From contig JAKCPI010009403.1 in the NCBI GenBank assembly GCA_023213315.1, positions 62,001-126,000 of the forward strand: 64,000 nt of DNA, given 5' to 3'. Position 1 is the first letter of the stretch. Every line of letters begins with the position of its first letter. Origin of the DNA: Euborellia annulipes (taxonomy: Eukaryota > Arthropoda > Insecta > Dermaptera > Anisolabididae). Shown here piece by piece: positions 13,901 to 22,900 of this stretch. The notes under the pieces were generated by a model. It was given only the letters and a program-made list of their open reading frames with translations. It was not told where the DNA came from and did not search any database. The position numbers and the translations under genes were made by a program.

Positions 13901-16900
13901 TATTAAAATTTAATTAAAGAAATTGACTTTATTTTAGTAAAATGATTACTAACCTACAAATTAAATTTACTTTATAATAAATTTTAGCGATAAAAATATT
14001 TTATTTAACTTGGCATAATTTTCTTCTGATTGTGAAGGAATTTAAAATAGTCTCCTGTATATCATTGTCTTAACATTTTGTCCCAGGCTCGGTTCCTGTC
14101 CGCAAAAAAAAATACCTGCCTTAATGAAAGTATAGTGGGCTCAATAATTATTTCTTTATTTAAAATACAACTATAATTATTAAAAGAAACAATATAGCTG
14201 ACATATTTTTAAATTCCTCAGATTCACTTCTTGTGAGTAAGTACCGTAATTTGTGATCGGGGGTTATCCAAAATAAAGATAGCATTTCTTCACTTTCCCT
14301 CTCCCCTTCCCTTTAGCATTCTACAGGTATTGAAACAGACAGACTTTAATTTTCTTTCGGTTGTTTCTTAAAATTATCAATACACCAACAACCCCTAATA
14401 AGTAAAACCGCCCATTATATGTTTATCGTGAAATTAATAAGACAAGCAAATTATTAATAAGACCTTTTCAGGCCCGTAAAATTGAGCAATTTATATTTTA
14501 TTTATTTTTCTCTCATACCATTTTGTTTCATGCATCTCACTCACTGATGAAGACTGGCATCAAGAGCGGTCAACACCAGTGTGGTATGGAAGAAAAAAAT
14601 TTTTTTTTTTTTAAGTTCTTTAGCCTTTTAGAGAGCTCTTAAGCAAATTATTATTATTATTATTGTTTTTTTTTTAATTTGATTTAAGGTCTTTTTCGGC
14701 ATTGAAGGCCATTTAGACCCCGTCTCTATTTATTTCAATTGGATTGGTAGCATGATTATTATTAATAATTTATATAGACTATCTACTTTATTATTATTTT
14801 AGGAAGTTAAAAACATCAATATTCGAAGTTCACGTTGACTTTTGTTATTTAGATTCATCATATTGTACAGTGAGCGCCACAATTAAGTCCCCACCTGATC
14901 GCTTTAGCCTTAGTTATAAGATATAGTATATGGTAAATGGTGAAATAATTTTAAATTTGAAAAGGTAAAATAATCATCTGTACCAGATTTTACGTTTTAC
15001 CTTTTCGGTTATTAAAATTATTTCATTATACACCATATACTTAAGGCTAAAGCTATCAGGTGGGGACTTAATTGTGGCGCTCACGGTACATTGTCGTTCG
15101 GTTAATGTGATCCTTGATCAGAGAAAGGGTGATTTAAAATAGGGAATAGAAGAAATGCTTTGTACGCAAATATACACACCAAGATATATCGTTTATGACG
15201 AATGTGTTTTTTTTTTTTTTTTCATCAGAATATGCGGTCATTTCGGCACATGAGATTTGAGTGAGCTTATTTCATTTTAATAAATTAATATTTCATTCAT
15301 ATATTTTTCTGGATCCACACTATTTTCAAAATCTTCTGAATCTTAGCTAAATGTTTTGTTGAATGTTTTCATGAATTACTTACTACTTCATTATTTATAT
15401 AAAATCCATTGAATGACTTTGAAGGGTCTAGAACTCATAACTTGAACCGTGTACGAGCATAAATAAGTGAAATAATGATCTCCAGGGCACAGCTTTCTTA
15501 AATGCTTCAGGTTGTGTGGTTTCGATGAATAAAAAAACAACTTTTATTTTTTTTCTTAGCTAATGTTGTCCATCATTAGTGAGTAATATGATATTAGAAG
15601 GTTTTTGGGATGTCAATTCTTCCTATTGTTAATGTTAATGTGAAATTTATGTTTTTTATATTAGTTTTTTCAATTACTTGACAAAAGTTTTTCGAACCGC
15701 AACTGTGGGAGTTGAGTTGTTTTGTTCACTAATTACTCGAACTTATAAAACTTCCATTTTTGTTGCCATCTTGCTCCTCATCAAAAGTTGGCCCATAAGA
15801 TGTTCGAAATCAGTAGGCCTAATAAAGGATAAATAATTTTATTTAATAATTTTCTTCTTTTTCGTATATTAAAATGACAAATAAAGTTTTATATTAAATT
15901 GGTTTTTTCTCAAGCCAATGTGAGGTGCTCTGGGCTTCCCCTTGTGACAGCCAGTCACTCTATAGATTATATTTAAAAAAATTCTTTAGGTAGTACCATA
16001 GGCTCCGGAACTGGGGGGGGGGGGGCAAGGGTACATTGCCCCCCCTGGCATCTTATAGGGGGGGGGGGGCAGAGGGGGGCAAAATTTCTTCTTTTATTTC
16101 ATTTATTTTTAAAAATGATATATTTTTACTTTTGAAAAATAAAATCTTCTAAATTAAAAAAATTAAAAGAGTAAGAAATTCATTTTTTTTTCAAATTTTT
16201 TCCAAAAATTTTTGATAAAATCACTAGCAAATTTTTTAAAATTTTAATTTTATTAAAATTGTGATTTTATTTAAAATTTTAAAAGTTTTATAGTAGATTT
16301 GTTTTTGTTTTATACTGTTTGAACATATTAAATTATTTTAATTTTCTAAAAAAATTTTTTTGCCCCCACCCCCTGATTCAAATTCGTTCCGGCGCCCCTG
16401 GGTAGTACAGATATATTTTCGTTAAACTTTTACAAATAATAATGTAAGTTAATTACAAACATTTTATTTTATTTTTCTCTCCCTTCTTTAGTCACTAAAT
16501 TTATATATTTATTTAATTTCAAATTCTCTCTATAAATCTGTCAATTGTCACTCGGTTGAATTTTTTGCATTTTCAATGAAATCTTTAATGAACTTCTTGA
16601 AATCTTCAGGTCATTTTGAAGGCGAACGCCTAATTGGGAGTTTAGTTGTTGATCTCCAAAAAATTAGATACCTATATAAATAACTTATTATAATAAATTT
16701 GAAGACTTGTTTTTTTGTTTTCACTAGTCCTCCGTTAAAAATTTAACATCTCTATTTTTTCTGACTTTTGATTGTCTTGAAGAAGAGAGTGATTGACGGA
16801 CGCTCGAAAAACTCGAAACGTCGGGAATAAAATATACATTTTTATAAATGATAATTTTTATCACCTAGACCTATATCAGGACTTTAGTTTATTTCCAAGT

Positions 16901-19900
16901 TAGGTCATATGATAAACTGCAAAGAGAAACTCTTAAGAGGCCCCTCTTATTTCCCAAATTCCGAAAAAACAAAAACGAGCAACGCTCTCTTTCCAAATAA
17001 TTATAATATTAATAATAACAAAAAATAAATAACTTCAAAACCTAATCGATTATCTAATAGAACTTTAATGAGTATTTAAATTTATGTTAATAAAAATTTA
17101 TTTTTTATTATTTACAAATCGCCTCCATAAATGAGTGGGAAGAAAAAGAGCCGACATTTTTTTTTAAAGGGGAAGAAGGGAAGATGGTTTAGAGGACAGG
17201 GACAATGAATTCAAGCCATATTTTAATACTTAAATTACATGCTTACGTAATGAAATATGAGTTAATTAGAAAATTTGCTTACCAAGGAAACAGAACGTTG
17301 TCCTAGAAGCCCATTAGAGTTCTTGTCTTCTTTATCTTCCCCAAAATCCGAGTAAGCAAAAGCGCTCTTCCGAGATGACCTGTGGTCAAACGATATTTGA
17401 TATATTACAGTATTATCGCTACTGCGCAAAAATGATTTATACATACCTAATAAGTAAAGGAAGGATTGTAATCGTTAAAAAATTTGATGATTGTTGATGT
17501 TTTAGACCTCCCTTAATCCAAAAAAGTTGTTTTTTTTTAATTACGCATACAAACATATAATTTCACACCTTAACTTGAAAACCCAACGACCTAGATTGAC
17601 GAAATTTTGTATGAAGCCTATATCTTACACTAAAATTCTAGATTTTTTTTTTTTAAAACATTCACACTTTTTTTCTCATTCACGCTCACATTCACACAGT
17701 CTTTTCGGCAACTTAGGCCATTTAAGACTTTAAACGATATCCGTTAATGATTATTATACATATTGGGGTCCAGGCATTTTTATTTAAAAAATTCTAGATT
17801 TAGAGAAAATCTGTCAACTTATTTTTTTTTTTTTTTATTAAAAAAACACTCACACTTTTTTCTCATTCACACTGTCTTTTCGGCAACTCAGGCCATTTAA
17901 GACTTTAAACGATATCCGTTATTGATAATATACACATATTAGGGGTCAAGGCATTCTTATTTAAGCCATTTGGTATCCACTATGGCTTAAATAAAATCAT
18001 CGGACTGCCCGGAGTCCGAACCCGCGACATTTGGTATACGAGGTTAGCACGCTAACCTCTACACCAAACCCCGAGGGCCCCGTCAACTTATTAATAAACG
18101 TGTTTGCAAAAATTTTGCAATTCGTGATTCTGATATATGATATTTTAAACATTTCTTATTCTTACATCTTTTTTGAAAACTGAATATTTTTTAAAGTATA
18201 TACTTTAATATACTATAGGCCTATAGACCCCCCTATATATTTTTTTAAAGTCTTTTCGGCCTCCTAGACCAATTAGACTTTAACGATACTTTAAATATGA
18301 CAGCCCTATATTAGGGGGCCCAGATATATTTATACCATTTAGTATCCAAATGATTTAAATAAATATTCATCCGACTGCCTGCGACCCGAACCGGCATCCC
18401 TTGGCTTTAAGATTATCAATATTGATATTTGTTAACACCTCTAATCTCCCGGCCGGGGTAAAAGAATAAGGGAAATCACTCAGGATTTTTTTTTACAGTA
18501 TTAAAGAGCAGGAATTTTAAAATTTTAAATTATTTAATTAATTAATTTTAAAATTTTTATTCCGAAAGCTTCATTGCATGCCTGCGGTTACATCCATTGA
18601 CTTTATCAGTATTTTTTGCTCAATTATCTCCCTATTGAAAATTCCAAACTTTTTTCGAGAATTTTTTCCGTTTTTATGAACATTTTATGTTGTTTTTAGA
18701 AATTTTTCTTAAGTAGATGATGTTTTTTGCTTTTAAGGGAGAGAGTATGGTAAGCTCTTGAATAGGTCGCTGACAATAAATTTTATAAACCAATGCAAAA
18801 CTAATTAAAATTTTTTTTTTGTTTTTAAAATAATTGTGGTTTGGAGATTCCTGATTTAAAGATAGCGAATTTTATATGAAATAATATATCAATACAATGA
18901 ACAATGGTCTAACTTAGCAATTTTTTGAATATCAATTATTAGTCAAATAAAAGCTATTCGGTTAGTGTATCTCTTTACTATTAACTCTATCAACATCATT
19001 TCGTAAAAACAGTAGTCTACTAATATTTAAAATTCCAATTCCTTAGGTAAATTAAAATTCAAAAAATCGTGATCTGTTACAATTTTGTAGTACATTTTAT
19101 AGTTTACTAATTATTTGAAACAAATCACCTTGTGTTTTTACTTTGAATTTACCTAATGAAATCATGTTTCAACTAGAGCCAACGGTTACCAGTTAAAATT
19201 TAAATATAATTTCTTGTTTATGTATAAGCTTTTTATTTAAATTCATAGCCATCCAGGTTCATAAACAAAAATTATTACAGGCATATTTAATTTATGATAT
19301 TTGGAAATCAGATAAAATATCAAAGCTGAGTTAGGACACGACTATCTATTTTAATTTTTTTCTGTTAAGGTGGATGCTATTTAGAAATTAATCTTTCTAA
19401 CATTTAATTCTAAAATATTGATAATTTTCACATACCTTAAACCTTTTCCGAGTCGGCGGAGAGCTATCTCTCCCCTCTGGACAGGTGAGCTCATCATCTC
19501 ATTGCAGCTGATTGAAGGATTTCCCTCCTGAAAATACAACAAAAACCGTTAAAAAATCATATTTGTATTTACAAATTTTTTTTTTATATAAAAGCAAAAT
19601 AAAACAATCTATTTTTTTGAACTCCTTATTTGCATCTGAGGCCATTTGGTCTCCCAAGTTTAGTAGAAAACTATTTTGCTATTAATTTTTGTTGATTCCT
19701 GCTAAATATTAAGAATTAACAATTACGGTAGTAAAATAAACATACTGCATATCATTTAAACAGAAAATATTCTCATTTATGACTGAAAGTAGCATTTTAT
19801 TTTCATGCAAGTGGTTTATTCATTTAAAATTTATATATACCTGGTAAAAAAGTAATAAACTGGAATATTTAGTTAATAATCCTGAATATTTTAAAATATT

Positions 19901-22900
19901 ATATAGGTCTATCTATATAAAAGTTTAACCGTACTTAAAAGCTTAGAGAAACAGGTAGTGGTGCTTATAACATTTTATTATGCATTTATGATTTTATCTA
20001 TCTCCGAGGCGAATTATCTTTTTTGTTCTCTAATTACGCAAAAAATATTCTGGTTACATTCCCATGGTTACAATTATTTCATCTTGAAATATTTTTTGCT
20101 AATTTCAATAATTTGTTTGACTTTCAGACTTTCACTGTGTCTCTTAAAAATCATTAGAAAACTATTTACCTTTTTATTGTTCAGTGTTAAAATTTTTTTA
20201 AAATAAGTTTTTTTCTAATATTTGTGATAACTTAATTGATATTCAAACTATTTTTGTCAAGTTTAAGAGGAAAAAGATTGAAAAAAGAAAATAAAGCGAT
20301 CAAAGAAATATTTCCATATTCAACTGAATTATAGACTCATTTCCTTCCTACTTATTATCTAGCCACAGTGGCGCAACCAGGATTTGCTCCTGGGGGGGGT
20401 TTTGACTAGACGCGCAGCCCCTCTTTGCAGAGGCGTACCGAGGCAGTTGGGGGCCTGGGGCGGAACTAGAAGAGGGGGCCTTATATTGAATTTTTTTTTT
20501 TTTTTGGGGGGTGGTCATCTTTTAATATCCCTCTCCTCCATACACAAAAACATTTTTAAAATACCGTATATCCCTGAACCCCAAGGGGTATTTTCATTAA
20601 ATTTTCTTTTTTTTATCTAAATTTTCCCATTTTTACTTGAGCCCCAAGGGCCCCGGGGCCTCTCAAAGAGAAATTTTCAATAAATTTTGTTTTTACTTGA
20701 GCCCCAAGGGCCCCGGGGCCTCTCAAAGAGAAATTTTCATTAAATTTTGTTTTTACTTGAGCCCCAAGGGCCCCGGGGCCTCTCAAAGAGAAATTTTCAT
20801 TAAATTTTGTTTTTACTTGAGCCCCAAGGGCCCCGGGGCCTCTCAAAGAGAAATTTTCAATAAATTTTGTTTTTACTTGAGCCCCAAGGGCCCCGGGGCC
20901 TCTCAAAGAGAAATTTTCATTAAATTTTGTTTTTACTTGTGCCCTGAGGGCCCCGGGGCCTCTCAAAGAGAAATTTTCATTAAATTTTGTTTTTTTTTTA
21001 TCTAAATTTTCCCATTTTTACTTGAGCCCCAAGGGCCCCGGGGCCTCTCAAAGAGAAATTTTCAATAAATTTTGTTTTTACTTGAGCCCCAAGGGCCCCG
21101 GGGCCTCTCAAAGAGAAATTTTCATTAAATTTTGTTTTTACTTGAGCCCCAAGGGCCCCGGGGCCTCTCAAAGAGAAATTTTCATTAAATTTTGTTTTTT
21201 TTTTATCTAAATTTTCCCATTTTTACTCGAGCCCCAAGGGCCCCGGGGCCTCTCAAAGAGAAATTTTCAATAAATTTTGTTTTTACTTGAGCCCCAAGGG
21301 CCCCGGGGCCTCTCAAAGAGAAATTTTCATTAAATTTTGTTTTTACTTGTGCCCTGAGGGCCCCGGGGCCTCTCAAAGAGAAATTTTCATTAAATTTTGT
21401 TTTTTGACGTGACAACGTCTTACAAATCATGTGTCTATAGAGGCAGGTTAGAGGGGCATGCACGAAAAAGTTTATCGGCTTTAATAACTCTTCTGTCTTA
21501 AGAGATATAATTATGGGAAATATACGGTTAGAAAGAATGAGTTTTCAGCTAAAGATTTCACCATTTATTTTTTCCTACCATTTTATTTTACCGTGCTGCG
21601 GTAAATTCTAATTTGAAAGTTTAAACGCCTGTAGATTCCGAACGGCTAATCAGATCAGACTAAATAGGATGTCATTTGGTGCAGAAAGAAAACCTCTAAT
21701 AGAATAAATAAAAAAATCCCGAGTAATTAACTCCAAAATTAGTTTTTTTCTCGAAAAACCTCATTTTTTAGGCAAAAAAATATCGAAAAATAGCCCTATT
21801 TATGTAACGCCTAGCTACTTGACCATAAAAGCTACATTAAATCTAAATATAGTTTTAGAAAGAGTGGTCCAATGCCCAGAGGTAATTTTTTCATTTTTTT
21901 GATTTGACGTCATTTTACCGCATGAGAGCACTTGGCGGGATTTCGTTTTTCGAAAATTTAAACCCCTGTAGATTCCGAACTGCTAATCAGATCAGACTAA
22001 ATGAAATGTCATTTGGTGCAGAGAGAAAACCTCTAATAGAATAAATAAAAAAATCCCCAGTAATTAACTCCAAAATTAATTTTTTTTTTCGAAAAACCTC
22101 ATTTTTTAAGCATATGTCGCCTTTAATGGATAAAAAAAAGCCACCTCTGTCATATATTGTTTCAATGAAAATGTTTGAACATGTTTATTTATGAAAACAA
22201 ACTACTAGAAAAAAAAAAAACAATACTTTCTCTCTTTATATTTCAATATAGGTAAGAGAAAAAAATTTTTTTTTGAAGTCAAGCAAAAGACGTTGTCACG
22301 TTAAAAAGCCACCGGCTGTGTAGAAGACACAGCCAACACCTATTTTTATCTAAATTTTCCCATTTTTACTTGAGCCCCAAGGGCCCCGGGGCCTCTCAAA
22401 GAGAAATTTTCAATAAATTTTGTTTTTACTTGAGCCCCAAGGGCCCCGGGGCCTCTCAAAGAGAAATTTTCATTAAATTTTGTTTTTACTTGTGCCCTGA
22501 GGGCCCCGGGGCCTCTCAAAGAGAAATTTTCATTAAATTTTGTTTTTTTTTTATCTAAATTTTCCCATTTTTACTTGAGCCCCAAGGGCCCCGGGGCCTC
22601 TCAAAGAGAAATTTTCAATAAATTTTGTTTTTACTTGAGCCCCAAGGGCCCCGGGGCCTCTCAAAGAGAAATTTTCATTAAATTTTGTTTTTACTTGAGC
22701 CCCAAGGGCCCCGGGGCCTCTCAAAGAGAAATTTTCATTAAATTTTGTTTTTTTTTTATCTAAATTTTCCCATTTTTACTCGAGCCCCAAGGGCCCCGGG
22801 GCCTCTCAAAGAGAAATTTTCAATAAATTTTGTTTTTACTTGAGCCCCAAGGGCCCCGGGGCCTCTCAAAGAGAAATTTTCATTAAATTTTGTTTTTACT

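Noticed and set aside
14535..14585. CACTGATGAAGACTGG as a hammerhead motif
   Set aside because: The downstream GAAACGTC half is missing and no closing stem is clear.
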